Positions 1 to 8,321 of a DNA stretch of 64,000 bases are shown here, one piece after another. The DNA lies in NCBI RefSeq assembly GCF_027706725.1, contig NZ_JAQFWQ010000009.1:39506-103505 (forward strand), read 5' to 3'. The translations under genes were made by a program, and so were the position numbers. The stretch is from Nocardiopsis endophytica (GTDB lineage Bacteria > Actinomycetota > Actinomycetes > Streptosporangiales > Streptosporangiaceae). The notes under the pieces were generated by a model that saw only the letters and a list, made by a program, of their open reading frames with translations, did not search any database and was not told the DNA's origin. Position 1 is the first letter of the stretch. Every line of letters begins with the position of its first letter.

Positions 1-525
1 GGCGTCGGTTGCGCTGAGCGGGCCGTCCGGGGCCGCGTCGGCGGCACCGTGGAACAGCACCACGCCGCCCGGGCGCAGCAGCCGAAGCGCCTCCCGCAGG
101 TAGTCGGGGTACTCGGTCTTGGCGGCGTCGGCGAAGACCATGTCATAGGCGCCGTCGGTGAGCCGGGGCAGCACCTCCAGGGCGGCGCCGCGGATCAGCC
201 GGGTCCGGTTGGGCGAGAACCCGGCCGTCCGGTAGGCCTCGCGCGCGGCCTCCTGGCAGACCGGGTCGACGTCCACGGTGGTGAGGATGCCCTCAGGGTC
301 CATGCCGCGCAGCAGCCAGATGCCCGAGCCGCCGCACCCCGTGCCGATCTCCACCACGGCGCGCGCGCCGATGGCGGCGGCCAGGAAGCGCAGCGCCGAT
401 CCGGACTCCTCGCCCACCGGGCGCACCGGCGCGCCGCGTGCCGCGGTGCGCACCGCCGCCAGTGCCGCCTGCGCGGCGGCGCCCGACCGCACGCCCCGCG
501 CGGGGGTCTCTTCTGTGCCGGTGAT
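1..525 (-). CDS. SAM-dependent O-methyltransferase (C-terminus beyond window)
   Basis: Catechol/caffeoyl-CoA-type O-methyltransferase. The minus-strand frame reads through the Rossmann SAM-binding motif VVEIGTGCGGSGIWLL, then LTTVDVDP and YDMVFADAAK, which are the usual SAM and metal-site blocks of this family. The gene is cut by the left edge of the window. It lies divergently from the sigE operon, as Rv1220c does next to sigE in mycobacteria. The start is odd: the frame has no ATG/GTG/TTG between its upstream stop and codon 12, yet a strong GAGGAGG Shine-Dalgarno (531-537) lies 5 nt before an ATC codon at 525-523. GTG at 492-490 is the conventional alternative. The family call is firm, the substrate unknown. 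Confidence 0.85.
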   Translation of the reverse strand, partial: MTGTEETPARGVRSGAAAQAALAAVRTAARGAPVRPVGEESGSALRFLAAAIGARAVVEIGTGCGGSGIWLLRGMDPEGILTTVDVDPVCQEAAREAYRTAGFSPNRTRLIRGAALEVLPRLTDGAYDMVFADAAKTEYPDYLREALRLLRPGGVVLFHGAADAAPDGPLSATDA

Positions 526-663
526 GGCGGCCTCCTCAGCCTCCGGGCGGTCTCGTCAGGGCCAGCGTAGCCCTTCGACCGGCCGGAACGCGTGCACGAA
601 ACCTCGCGCCGGACCGGTGGCGCCGAAGGGGGCCGGACGCGGTCCGGGGGAACCGGTCCCGGA

Positions 664-691
664 GGAACTTATTCTGAGCGTCCCGGCGTTG
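664..691 (+). promoter_or_regulatory. SigE-type ECF promoter for the sigE operon
   Basis: GGAACT at 664-669 is followed after 17 nt by CGTTG at 687-691. This matches the known mycobacterial SigE/ECF pattern (GGAAC, 15-17 nt, CGTT). It sits about 130 nt upstream of the sigma-factor start, so autoregulation is the natural inference. The match is by eye only. Confidence 0.6.
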
Positions 692-821
692 GACCAGGGG
701 AAGGTACCGACGGGACCGAACCCGGTGGGCGACGTGAGCCCTCCCCGGAACCGGCGACCCGGCCCGCGGACCCTCCCCGCGGCGCCGCGACCGGTGCCCG
801 GGACGAGTGAAAGGAGTAGCG

Positions 822-1457
822 GTGGCCGACCCCGACGCTGCCGTGGACTTCGAGCAGTGGGAACCCCCGAGCTGGGAGGACGTGGTCGCCAACCACTCCG
901 GCAGGGTCTACCGGCTCGCCTTCCGCCTCACCGGGAACAAGCACGACGCCGAGGACCTCACCCAGGAGGTCTTCATCCGGGTGTTCCGGTCGCTGTCCAC
1001 CTACACCCCCGGAACGTTCGAGGGGTGGCTGCACCGCATCACCACCAACCTCTTCCTCGACATGGCGCGCCGCAAGGCGCGCATCCGCTTCGAGGGCCTG
1101 GCCGAGAACGCCGACGAGCGGCTGCAGGGTCGCGAGCCCTCGCCCGCCCAGTCCTACGACGACCGGCACTTCGACGCCGACGTGCAGGCGGCGCTGGACG
1201 CGCTGCCCGCGGAGTTCCGCGCGCCGGTCGTGCTGTGCGACATCGAAGGGCTGTCCTACGAGGAGATCGCGGCGACGCTGGGGGTCAAGCTGGGCACCGT
1301 GCGCAGCAGGATCCACCGGGGGCGCGCGCAGCTGCGCAAGGCCCTGGAGCACCGCCGCAGGATGGCGGCCCGGCAGGGGTCCGCGGCCCCCGAGGACCCG
1401 GGGGCGGACGGAGCCGGTTCCGCGCCGCCGAACGTTCGGACCCGGGAGGCGGAATGA
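822..1457 (+). CDS. sigE: ECF RNA polymerase sigma factor, SigE type
   Basis: A 211-residue ECF sigma factor. Region 2 spans about residues 25-95 ([20 protein letters not shown], then [14 protein letters not shown] and [20 protein letters not shown]). Region 4 spans about 125-180 ([20 protein letters not shown], then [20 protein letters not shown]). GTG at 822 is chosen because AAAGGAG (810-816) lies 5 nt before it; an in-frame GTG at 807 lacks such a site. The stop overlaps the anti-sigma start (ATGA), so the two are translationally coupled. With the zinc anti-sigma factor, RseB-like protein and HtrA downstream this is the SigE envelope-stress locus. A SigE-like promoter precedes it. Confidence 0.92.
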   Translation: MADPDAAVDFEQWEPPSWEDVVANHSGRVYRLAFRLTGNKHDAEDLTQEVFIRVFRSLSTYTPGTFEGWLHRITTNLFLDMARRKARIRFEGLAENADERLQGREPSPAQSYDDRHFDADVQAALDALPAEFRAPVVLCDIEGLSYEEIAATLGVKLGTVRSRIHRGRAQLRKALEHRRRMAARQGSAAPEDPGADGAGSAPPNVRTREAE

Positions 1458-2383
1458 CCACGGAGCACTTGGGTGAACGCCTGTCCGCACTCGTCGACGG
1501 CGAGCTGGGGGCGGCCGAGCGGGACCGGGCCCTGATCCACCTGGCCTCGTGCGACCCCTGCCGCTTCGAGGCGGACATGCTGCGCCGCCTCAAGCGGCGC
1601 CTGCACGGCCTGGACGGCCCCGAGCCCGCGGCGGACCTGCTGGGGCGCCTGTCGGCGCTGGGGAGCCCGGCGGCGGAGCCGCCGCAGGGGCCCCCGGACC
1701 GGGGCGGGGGGCCGCACCCTTTCGGCGGGTCGGCGCCGCTGGGGTCTGGGCCCGCGCTCGGTGACGGGCCGGGGCTCGGCGACGGACCGGGCCTGGGCGG
1801 GAGGCCGGGCTTCGGCGCGGTCGACGCGGGTGGGCCCGGTGGGCCCACGGCACGGCGGCGCCCGCAGGCGTCAGCGCTCCGCGCTGCGGCGGCATTCCTA
1901 CCCTTCCGGTCCTCGGGCGAGGACCGGCGGGAGTTGGAAGCCGCCGAACGCCGCCCCCGCGCCGCGCGGCAGCGCCGGCGCAGCCCGCGCTACCCCCGCT
2001 ACGCCATGGCGGGCGCCTCGCTCGTCGCGGTGGCCCTGGGGGGTGCCTTCGTCGCCGGAGGCGAGGAGGATCCCGGCCCCGTGGTCCGGCCGCCCCTTCC
2101 GGACTACACGCTGGAGCACGCGTTGACGGCCGGGGAGGCCGTGCTGCCGCCCGGGCACGACGAGCGCCGCGCCGGAGGGGACAAGGAGCGGGGCGCCGTT
2201 CCCGCCCTCCACGACCCGGAGGACGGCGGGAGCGCCGACGGTTCCGGCCGTGAGGACGTCGGCGACCGGGACCGGGACGGCCGCGAGGGCCGGGACGGCA
2301 CCGACGGCACTGACGGCGCCGCCGATGCCGGCCCTGACGGCGGCGACGGCGACACCCGCACCGACACTCCCCGGGCGTGGTGA
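1454..2383 (+). CDS. rseA: Membrane-anchored zinc-binding anti-sigma factor
   Basis: Anti-sigma factor expected to hold SigE inactive at the membrane. The N-terminus has the ZAS motif His-x3-Cys-x2-Cys at H29, C33 and C36 (HLASCDPC). A long Gly/Pro/Ala-rich cytoplasmic linker follows (about residues 65-180), then one transmembrane segment at about 183-205 ([20 protein letters not shown]). The external tail of about 100 residues is rich in Asp, Gly and Arg. At 309 aa it is longer than mycobacterial RseA, mostly because of the two low-complexity stretches. ATG at 1454 overlaps the sigma-factor stop. The same frame is open upstream to 278, but that part is a shadow of sigE. Confidence 0.88.
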   Translation: MTTEHLGERLSALVDGELGAAERDRALIHLASCDPCRFEADMLRRLKRRLHGLDGPEPAADLLGRLSALGSPAAEPPQGPPDRGGGPHPFGGSAPLGSGPALGDGPGLGDGPGLGGRPGFGAVDAGGPGGPTARRRPQASALRAAAAFLPFRSSGEDRRELEAAERRPRAARQRRRSPRYPRYAMAGASLVAVALGGAFVAGGEEDPGPVVRPPLPDYTLEHALTAGEAVLPPGHDERRAGGDKERGAVPALHDPEDGGSADGSGREDVGDRDRDGREGRDGTDGTDGAADAGPDGGDGDTRTDTPRAW

Positions 2384-3498
2384 GCGCCCCGGACCGACCC
2401 CTCAGCGCACGGCACAGCGGCGGTGGCGCGGCCCCCGGGCCGCGGGCCGCCGTGCTGCTGGTGCTGGTCCTGTGCTGCGCGGTGCTGCTGGTGGTGCTCC
2501 CCGCCGCATCTGCGGCGCCCCAGGCCGCCCAGCGTCCGGCGTCCGGCAGCGACGACGCCATGGGGGTGCTGCGCCGCGCGGCCAAGGCCGCCCGCGAGCA
2601 GCCGTATGAAGGGGTTCAGGCGATCAGCACCACCGGCCCCGCCGGGACCGAGCACCGGCTGGTCGAGGTGGAGCACGTGCCCGGGGCGGGGCTGCGCGTC
2701 GGACTGGTCGCCGACGCCGGCGGGGAGCACCCGCTGCCGCCGGGCCGGTCCAGCGCCTTCCCCGCCCTGGACGAGGCCATGCTCGACGCCCTGGCCGAGA
2801 ACTACCGGGTGATCGGTGCCGGGGACGGCGAGGTCGCCGGGCGGTCGGCGCGCATCGTGGAGGCGCTGCGCGCGGACGGCAGCGCGGCGGGGCGCTTCTG
2901 GGTCGACCGGGAGTCCGGGCTGCCGCTGCGCCGGGAGAGCGTCGACGCCGACGGGCGGCCGGTGCATACGGTGGAGTTCACCCGCATCGGCGAACCGGGC
3001 GGGGAGGACGTCCGCGCCGACGGGGGCGGGGGGACCGCTGCGGAGGCCGAGGCCTGGGGGCGGCCGCTCGGAGCCGACGAGCTGCGGCGGCTGCGCGAGG
3101 GCGGCTGGCGGCTGCCGGAGCGGATCTCCTGGAACATGCGCCTGGTCGAGGCGCGCTCGGCGCGCGCGCCGACCGGGCGGGTGGTGCACCTGGGGTACAC
3201 CGACGGGCTGTCCGTGGTCTCGGTGTTCGTGCAGCAGGGCCGCCTCGACGCCGGGTCGCTGGAGTCCGCCGACGGGGTGCGCGCGGTGAACGACGGCGGC
3301 GGGACCGTCTACGTGGGCGAGTCCGGGCGGCAGCTGCGCATGTGGGAGTCGGACGAGCACGTGTACACGATCCTCGCCGATGCGCCCGGTGATTCGGTCG
3401 CTTCGGCGGCCGCGGCCCTGCCGTCCCCGGACGCCCCGGGCTTCTGGGGCCGCATTCGACGGGGCTTCGACAGGTTCGGAGAATGGCTCGGCATCTGA
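2380..3498 (+). CDS. MucB/RseB-like secreted sigma-E regulatory protein
   Basis: A 372-residue exported protein. The N-terminal hydrophobic segment (about residues 24-48, AAVLLVLVLCCAVLLVVLPA) is a signal peptide or anchor ending near ASAAPQA. The mature part begins with a MucB/RseB-like block (residues 60-210, including GVQAISTTGPAG and FWVDRESGLPLRRESVDADG). That LolA-like fold, in RseB, senses envelope damage and protects the anti-sigma factor from proteolysis. GTG at 2380 overlaps the rseA stop (GTGA); GTG at 2377 is equally possible. It is third in the sigE-rseA operon, which supports a role in tuning release of SigE. Sequence similarity to Proteobacterial RseB is weak, so the function is partly inferred from position. 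Confidence 0.72.
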   Translation: MSAPDRPLSARHSGGGAAPGPRAAVLLVLVLCCAVLLVVLPAASAAPQAAQRPASGSDDAMGVLRRAAKAAREQPYEGVQAISTTGPAGTEHRLVEVEHVPGAGLRVGLVADAGGEHPLPPGRSSAFPALDEAMLDALAENYRVIGAGDGEVAGRSARIVEALRADGSAAGRFWVDRESGLPLRRESVDADGRPVHTVEFTRIGEPGGEDVRADGGGGTAAEAEAWGRPLGADELRRLREGGWRLPERISWNMRLVEARSARAPTGRVVHLGYTDGLSVVSVFVQQGRLDAGSLESADGVRAVNDGGGTVYVGESGRQLRMWESDEHVYTILADAPGDSVASAAAALPSPDAPGFWGRIRRGFDRFGEWLGI

Positions 3499-3507
3499 CG
3501 TGTCGAC

Positions 3508-3540
3508 CCCGGCCACAGCATCGCCACGACTGCGGCCGGG
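3508..3540 (+). terminator. Hairpin terminator after the sigE operon
   Basis: CCCGGCC-A-CAG at 3508-3518 pairs with CTG-C-GGCCGGG at 3530-3540 across an 11 nt loop. It lies 10 nt after the RseB-like stop codon. There is no T-tract, as is common in high-GC actinobacteria. Confidence 0.5.
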
Positions 3541-3923
3541 CGTCCTGATGTCCATGGCGGGGACGCGGTCCCTTCGGGCGGCCCTGGTCGGTCGGTAGGG
3601 CGCGGTTGCAGTGCCCCTGACGGCGGTGCGGGCTCCCTGCCCGCAGGATGGCGGCTGGCCTGGTACCCCGCTCACGCACCCCGCCCGGGCGGCGGGCCGA
3701 CGGGGTGCGAGGCGGAGGGCGGCGACGACGGAGGTCGGCGGCCCCTCGGGTAGCGCCGTCGGCCGTGGGGCGTGTGCGTGGTCGCCGGTGATGGCAGCGA
3801 CGGCGACAGCGGGGCGGTTCCCCGGCCCTGCCTGCCGTCCGGCGGGTTCCTCACGGTCCGGGGAGGACGGCGCGGGGGCGGGGTACGTGGTCGCCCGCGC
3901 CCACGGCGGCCGTCGCGCCCCTA

Positions 3924-3997
3924 CTCCGCGATGATCTCGACGAAGGTGCTGTCATTCCGGGCGTTTTGACAGCACTTCTGTCGAGATCATCGCGGAG
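3924..3997. repeat. 74 bp palindrome A1 inside repeat copy A
   Basis: CTCCGCGATGATCTCGAC opens the left arm and GTCGAGATCATCGCGGAG closes the right arm. The arms are about 30 nt with 3 mismatches and end in TGCTGTCA / TGACAGCA around a ~12 nt loop. The same palindrome is at 13978-14051 in inverted orientation with different mismatches. Fold-back structure is therefore preserved while the loop drifts. Confidence 0.85.
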
Positions 3998-4030
3998 GGG
4001 GCGGGCGGGTGGCGAGGGGCATCTTGGGTG

Positions 4031-4071
4031 GTGAAATCGACACCTGATCTGCGAAAAAGCGTCGATTTCAC
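4031..4071. repeat. 41 bp palindrome A2 inside repeat copy A
   Basis: The 11 nt perfect arms GTGAAATCGAC and GTCGATTTCAC enclose a 19 nt loop. The partner copy is at 13904-13944, has the same length, and its loop (TTTATGCAGATCAG) differs only slightly when reverse-complemented. Confidence 0.85.
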
Positions 4072-4139
4072 GACGCTGGATGCGCGGCCCCCTCTCCCGC
4101 AGTCCGGTATGCCCGGTATGCGCCACCCGGGCGGGCCGG

Positions 4140-4665
4140 CGGCCTCCACGAGCGCGGGCGAGCGCCCGCCCCACCGCGCCGCCGCCCGGACGGACGGCAG
4201 GCTGGGCCGGGGAACCGCTGGGCTGTTGCCGTCGCTGCCCTCGGCCCCACGCCCCTGGGGTCTGCCGCCTGACTGGTGGGGGCGGGGGCCGCTTGGCTGT
4301 TGCCGTCGCTGCCCTTGCCCCCACACCCCCGGGGCCCGCCGCCCGGCCAGGGGGCTAGAGCGGGGTACCTGTTCTGCCGCCTACCTGGACTGGGAGGGGG
4401 CTGCCGCCTGGCTGGTGGGGGCGGGGGCCCGCTTGGCCGTCGCCGTCGCTGCCCTTCACGGTGACCACGCACACGCCGGGTGGCCGAGGGCGCTGGGGCG
4501 TGGACCGCTGGCCTTTGTCGTCGCTGCCCTCGGCCCCACCCCCCGGGGTCTGCCGCTCGGGCGGGGTCCTGGGATGAGGTACTTGTTCTGCCGCCTACCG
4601 GGACTGGGAGGGGGCCTGCCGCTCGGGCGGGGGCCTGGAGTGGGGGTACCTGGTGAGCCCTCTGC
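4140..4665 (+). repeat. Degenerate tandem repeat array
   Basis: Non-coding block of diverged repeat units. CTGTTGCCGTCGCTGCCCT or close variants recur at about 4223, 4296, 4436 and 4517. A second word, TGTTCTGCCGCCTACC followed by GGACTGGGAGGGGG, occurs at about 4370 and 4584. The array adjoins inverted-repeat copy A, and the same words occur in the array at 14105-14520. Open frames crossing it are repeat-driven and not genes. Confidence 0.75.
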
Positions 4666-5085
4666 GGTGACCAGTTGCACGTCCGCCTTCGACAATGCTG
4701 CGGGGAGGGGCGTGCGCCCTTGTCGTCCCCGTCCTCGTTCTCTTCCCCGCCTCTCGGCCGCCTGCCGTTCCGCCAGGTCGGGGAGTCCGCGGGGCGCGGC
4801 TGTCGGATGTGACACCGCTCGCGCGGACGGTCACCTGCGGGCGTCCCGGGCGGGCATTCTCGAAAGGGCATTGTGGCCGCCTGTGGCCGGTGGCGCGGGC
4901 CGGGCGAGCGCGGTGGCGGGCCGATGGGGTATACCGCCCTTCGGGGACGTAAAGTACGCCGTCGGAGACTCGGTGTACCGCAGCCGACACCGGCCGGACC
5001 GCGCGCACCGCTCGTACCGCCCGCTAACCGACGGTTTACGCCACCACCCCCACAATCGGGGGCGGCAGCGACAGACGGAGACTTC
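4666..5085 (+). other. Intergenic region upstream of htrA
   Basis: No gene is seen. Base composition is less biased just before htrA (TATACC near 4929 and GTAAAGTACG near 4951), which would suit a promoter, but no convincing -35/-10 pair or GGAAC-type ECF box was found. Regulation of htrA is therefore not readable here. Confidence 0.4.
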
Positions 5086-6393
5086 ATGACCGACGAGACC
5101 GGACCCCCCTCCCCGGACGGCCGGGGGACGCCGTCACGGCCGCAGCAGCCGGGCGGCGAGCCTCCCCGGCCCTGGCCGGCCGCGGCCGGGACCGGCCCCC
5201 AGCCGTCGGGCTCCGGCCCCGCGGGGCCTCCGCCGCGGAGCCCCGGCGGCCATCAGGGGGCCGGTGCACCCGGCGGCCAGCCCGGGCTCGGCGCGTCCGG
5301 TGGCCCGCACGGACCCGGCGCGCCCGGCGGCTCGCAGGGGCCCAGTGGCCTGCACGGGCCCGGTGCGCCCGGCGGCCCACAGGTCCCCGGTGGCCCTCCT
5401 CCGGGGGCCCGGCCCCCCGGTGGCCCCCCTCCGGGCGGCTTCCCCGGCGGCGGACAGCCGCCGCAGGGGCCTCCGGGCCCCGAGGGCTACGCGGCGGCAC
5501 CCCCGCCCGGGCCGCCGCCGCGCCGCCCCCGCAAGGGCATGCCGGTGTGGGCGGTGCTGGTGACCGTGCTCGTCGTCTCCCTGGTCTCGGCCGGGGTCGG
5601 CGGCTACGTCGGCGGCGGCATCGGCGGGCTCGACGCCGAGCCCACCTCCGACGGCCCCAAGCTCAACACCGCACTGCCCAGCGACGCCCCCAGCCGCGCC
5701 CCCGACACCATCGCCGGGGTGGCCCAGCGGGTCAGCCCCAGCGTGGTGTCCATCCAGCCGAGCGACCGCAGCCAGGGCGGCAACGGCTCCGGGTTCGTCA
5801 TCGAGGGCGACCACGTGGTGACCAACTACCACGTGGCCGGCGCCCTGGAGGACGGCATGGAGGTCGTCTACGGCAACGGCCGCTCCAGCCCCGCCGAGAT
5901 CGTGGGCACCCGGCCCGAGTCGGACCTGGCGGTGGTCAAGGTGGAGCGCCCCCAGCAGGTGGAGCCGCTGGAGTTCGGCACCTCCGAGGACGTGACGGTG
6001 GGGGACCAGGTCATCGCCATCGGCGCCCCGCTGGGCCTGGCGGGCACCGTGACCACCGGCATCATCAGCGCCAAGGACCGCCAGGTGGCGCTGGGCGAGG
6101 ACGGCGACCGCACCGACATCGACGCGCTGCAGACCGACGCGGCCATCAACCCCGGCAACTCCGGCGGCCCGCTGGTCGACCTGGAGGGGCGGGTGATCGG
6201 CGTGAACACCGCCATCGCCACCATGGGCACGGCCACCGGCGAGCAGAGCGGCAGCATCGGCCTGGGCTTCGCCATCCCCTCCGACCGCGCGGACGTGGTC
6301 GTGCAGGAGATCATCGACGGCGGCGGCGCCGGCGGCAGTGGCGCGGGGGACGAGGACGAGCGGACCTCCGACCCCAGCCCCGGCGGCAACTGA
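5086..6393 (+). CDS. htrA: HtrA/DegP-type membrane serine protease (S1C), no PDZ domain
   Basis: Envelope quality-control protease of 435 aa. Residues 1-150 are a cytoplasmic Pro/Gly-rich tail with collagen-like GAPGG/GGP repeats. One transmembrane helix follows (about 152-176, MPVWAVLVTVLVVSLVSAGV). The extracytoplasmic trypsin-like domain shows the triad His249 (VVTNYHVAG), Asp280 (ESDLAVVKV) and Ser359 (NPGNSGGPLVD). The protein ends about 25 residues after the protease fold in a Gly/Asp-rich tail, so the PDZ domain usual in HtrA is absent. ATG at 5086 has GGAG 5 nt upstream; the frame is open back to 4873 only through repeat-like DNA. Its place after sigE-rseA-rseB matches the mycobacterial order, but 1.6 kb of repeats now intervenes. 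Confidence 0.9.
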   Translation: MTDETGPPSPDGRGTPSRPQQPGGEPPRPWPAAAGTGPQPSGSGPAGPPPRSPGGHQGAGAPGGQPGLGASGGPHGPGAPGGSQGPSGLHGPGAPGGPQVPGGPPPGARPPGGPPPGGFPGGGQPPQGPPGPEGYAAAPPPGPPPRRPRKGMPVWAVLVTVLVVSLVSAGVGGYVGGGIGGLDAEPTSDGPKLNTALPSDAPSRAPDTIAGVAQRVSPSVVSIQPSDRSQGGNGSGFVIEGDHVVTNYHVAGALEDGMEVVYGNGRSSPAEIVGTRPESDLAVVKVERPQQVEPLEFGTSEDVTVGDQVIAIGAPLGLAGTVTTGIISAKDRQVALGEDGDRTDIDALQTDAAINPGNSGGPLVDLEGRVIGVNTAIATMGTATGEQSGSIGLGFAIPSDRADVVVQEIIDGGGAGGSGAGDEDERTSDPSPGGN

Positions 6394-6404
6394 CCCGTGG
6401 AACG

Positions 6405-6444
6405 GCGAAGGCCTCCGGAAGGGATCCCTTCCGGAGGCCTTCGC
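6405..6444. terminator. 40 bp perfect palindrome, bidirectional terminator
   Basis: GCGAAGGCCTCCGGAAGGGA is followed immediately by its exact reverse complement, with GGATCC at the centre. It lies 11 nt after the htrA stop and 15 nt before the stop of the convergent deaminase gene. It is placed to terminate both. Confidence 0.85.
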
Positions 6445-6459
6445 ACCGTGGCGGGGCGG

Positions 6460-6918
6460 CTACCCGTCCTCGCCGATGTCCTCGTTCCACAGGGCCGGCT
6501 CGGCGGCGATGAACCCGGTCATCATCCGCACGCACTCCTCGTCGTCGAGCACCACCACCTCGACGCCGTTCTCGGCCAGCCAGTCCTGGCCGCCGGAGAA
6601 GGTGCGCTTCTCGCCGACCACCACGCGGGAGATGCCGAACTGGCGCACCAGCCCGCTGCAGTACCAGCACGGCGCCAGCGTGGTCACCATGGTGGTCCCC
6701 GCGTACGAGCGCTGGCGCCCGGCGTCGCGGAAGGCCGCCGTCTCCCCGTGCGCGGACGGGTCGCCGTCCTGCACCCTGCGGTTGTGCCCGCGGCCGAGCA
6801 CCTCGCCGCCGGGGCCGATCAGCGCCGCCCCGATCGGGACGCCGCCCTCGGCGCGGCCCGCGCGGGCCTCCTCCAGGGCGACGCCCAGCCACGTCCGGTA
6901 GTCCTCGGTGCCGGGCAC
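6460..6918 (-). CDS. Cytosine/nucleoside deaminase, yeast Fcy1-like
   Basis: Zinc-dependent deaminase of 152 aa. The zinc ligands are in AHGETAAF (His57, catalytic Glu59) and APCWYCSG (Cys84, Cys87). The C-terminal half resembles Saccharomyces cytosine deaminase Fcy1: GISRVVVGE, then GVEVVVLDDEEC, and a tail ending LWNEDIGED where Fcy1 has DWFEDIGE. The expected reaction is deamination of cytosine or a related base in pyrimidine salvage, though guanine or modified bases cannot be excluded. GTG at 6918 is chosen because GAGGAGGGG lies just upstream; the open frame beyond it overlaps mrp antisense-free sequence with no start signal. It runs co-directionally with mrp, 32 nt downstream of it. Confidence 0.85.
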   Translation of the reverse strand: MPGTEDYRTWLGVALEEARAGRAEGGVPIGAALIGPGGEVLGRGHNRRVQDGDPSAHGETAAFRDAGRQRSYAGTTMVTTLAPCWYCSGLVRQFGISRVVVGEKRTFSGGQDWLAENGVEVVVLDDEECVRMMTGFIAAEPALWNEDIGEDG

Positions 6919-6950
6919 CCGGCCCCCCCTCCTCGTCGGTGTCCCCGCGC

Positions 6951-8090
6951 CTACTTGCGGGTCGGGCTGATCCCCAGCTGCATACCGGACAGGCCGCGCG
7001 GCTTGCCCGCGAGCTTGTCGGCGATGCCGTTCAGCACGCCGCCCGCCTCGGAGTCGGGGTCGGACAGCACCAGCGGCTTGCCCTCGTCGCCGCCCTCGCG
7101 CAGGCGCACGTCCAGCGGCACCTGGCCGAGCAGCGGCACCTCGGCGCCCAGCGCCGTGGTCAGGCCGTCGGCGACCTTCTGGCCGCCGCCCTCGCCGAAC
7201 AGGTAGGTGCGCTCGTCGCTGCCGGGCGCCACGTAGTACGACATGTTCTCGATGACCCCGGCGACCCGCTGGTGGGTCTGCGCGGAGATCGCCCCGGCGC
7301 GCTCGGCCACCTCGGCGGCGGCCTGCTGCGGCGTGGTCACCACCAGGATCTCGGCGCTCGGCAGCAGCTGGGCGACGGAGATCGCGATGTCGCCGGTGCC
7401 CGGGGGCAGGTCCATCAGCAGCACGTCCAGGTCGCCCCAGTAGACGTCGGCGAGGAACTGCTGCAGCGCCCGGTGCAGCATCGGGCCGCGCCACACCACC
7501 GGCTGGTTGCCCTGGGTGAACATGCCGACCGAGATGACCTTCACGTCGTGCGCGGCCGGCGGCAGGATCATGTCCTCGACCTTGGTGGGCGGCAGCTCCA
7601 CGCCCAGCATCCGCGGCACCGAGTGGCCGTAGATGTCGGCGTCGACCACGCCGACCTTGTGCCCCTCGGCGGCCATGGCGGCGGCGAGGTTGACGGTCAC
7701 CGACGACTTGCCGACGCCGCCCTTGCCGGAGGCGACGGCGAAGACCTTGGTGAGCGAGTTCGGCTTGGCGAAGGGGATCTCCTTCTCCGCCTGGCCGCCG
7801 CGCAGCTTGGTCTGCAGGGCCTTGCGCTGCTCATCGCTCATCACGTCGAGTTCGACGTCCACCCGGGTGACGCCCTCGACCTTGGAGACGGCCTCGGTGA
7901 CGTCCTTCTCGATCCGGCCCTTCATGGGACAGCCGGCCACCGTCAGGTAGATGCCGACGTGCACGGCACCGCCGTCGGCGATGTCGACGCTCTTGACCAT
8001 GTCGAGGTCGGTGATGGGACGGCGGATCTCGGGGTCCTGGACGGTCGCCAGGGCCGCGTTCACCTGCTCGGTGGTGGGAGTGGAGGACAT
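6951..8090 (-). CDS. mrp: Mrp/NBP35-family Fe-S cluster carrier ATPase
   Basis: Cytoplasmic P-loop NTPase of 379 aa that carries or assembles Fe-S clusters. The N-terminal MIP18/DUF59 domain covers about residues 5-90 (ALATVQDPEIRRPITDLDMV). The MinD-like ATPase starts with the deviant Walker A SGKGGVGKSSVTVNLA (about 113-128), followed by VDADIYGHS and DVLLMDLPPGTGD. A CxxC cluster site, present in many Mrp proteins, is not obvious. ATG at 8090 (MSSTPTTEQ) is preferred over in-frame ATG 8099 because it begins at the conserved domain. It belongs to the sigE neighbourhood in mycobacteria (Rv1229c). The deaminase follows on the same strand. Confidence 0.93.
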   Translation of the reverse strand: MSSTPTTEQVNAALATVQDPEIRRPITDLDMVKSVDIADGGAVHVGIYLTVAGCPMKGRIEKDVTEAVSKVEGVTRVDVELDVMSDEQRKALQTKLRGGQAEKEIPFAKPNSLTKVFAVASGKGGVGKSSVTVNLAAAMAAEGHKVGVVDADIYGHSVPRMLGVELPPTKVEDMILPPAAHDVKVISVGMFTQGNQPVVWRGPMLHRALQQFLADVYWGDLDVLLMDLPPGTGDIAISVAQLLPSAEILVVTTPQQAAAEVAERAGAISAQTHQRVAGVIENMSYYVAPGSDERTYLFGEGGGQKVADGLTTALGAEVPLLGQVPLDVRLREGGDEGKPLVLSDPDSEAGGVLNGIADKLAGKPRGLSGMQLGISPTRK

Positions 8091-8321
8091 GTACCCCATG
8101 GTAATGATCGCGCGCCGTGACGAGAACACGCGGGGATACCTGGTAAGGGTACCCTAATTCGCAGGTCAGGCGGGAGTCCCCGGCGCCGGTCCGGGTACCG
8201 GCGAGGGCGCGGGCGCGGCGGCCGGCGCGCCCGGTGTCACGGATCGGCCCCGGGCCGTGTCCTCTACTGTGGCACGATTCCGCCGCCGCCATGGGCGGCC
8301 GCGACCGAGGAGGGAACAGGC

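Larger units (their letters stand above)
3690..4130 (+). repeat. Inverted-repeat copy A (~430 bp, diverged)
   Basis: Non-coding. Its reverse complement matches 13860-14285 along nearly its whole length, at roughly 80% by eye. Landmarks shared in the same order are a TGGCAGCGACGGCGACAGC block, a 74 bp palindrome (3924-3997), the string GGGGCATCTTGGGTGGTGAA, a 41 bp palindrome (4031-4071) and ATGCCCGGTATGCGCC near 4108-4123. The copy separates the sigE-rseA-rseB operon from htrA. No ORF in it has coding character. Confidence 0.85.

Noticed and set aside
278..1453. Open frame joining the region upstream of rseA into one ~700-residue protein
   Set aside because: It runs antisense to the methyltransferase and out of frame across sigE. 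The zinc-binding start of RseA at 1454 overlaps the sigE stop, as expected for coupled genes.
4028..5089. Plus-strand open frame of 353 codons and its minus-strand partner in the repeat region
   Set aside because: Both cross palindromes and degenerate tandem repeats, lack ribosome sites, and have repeat-driven composition with no domain.
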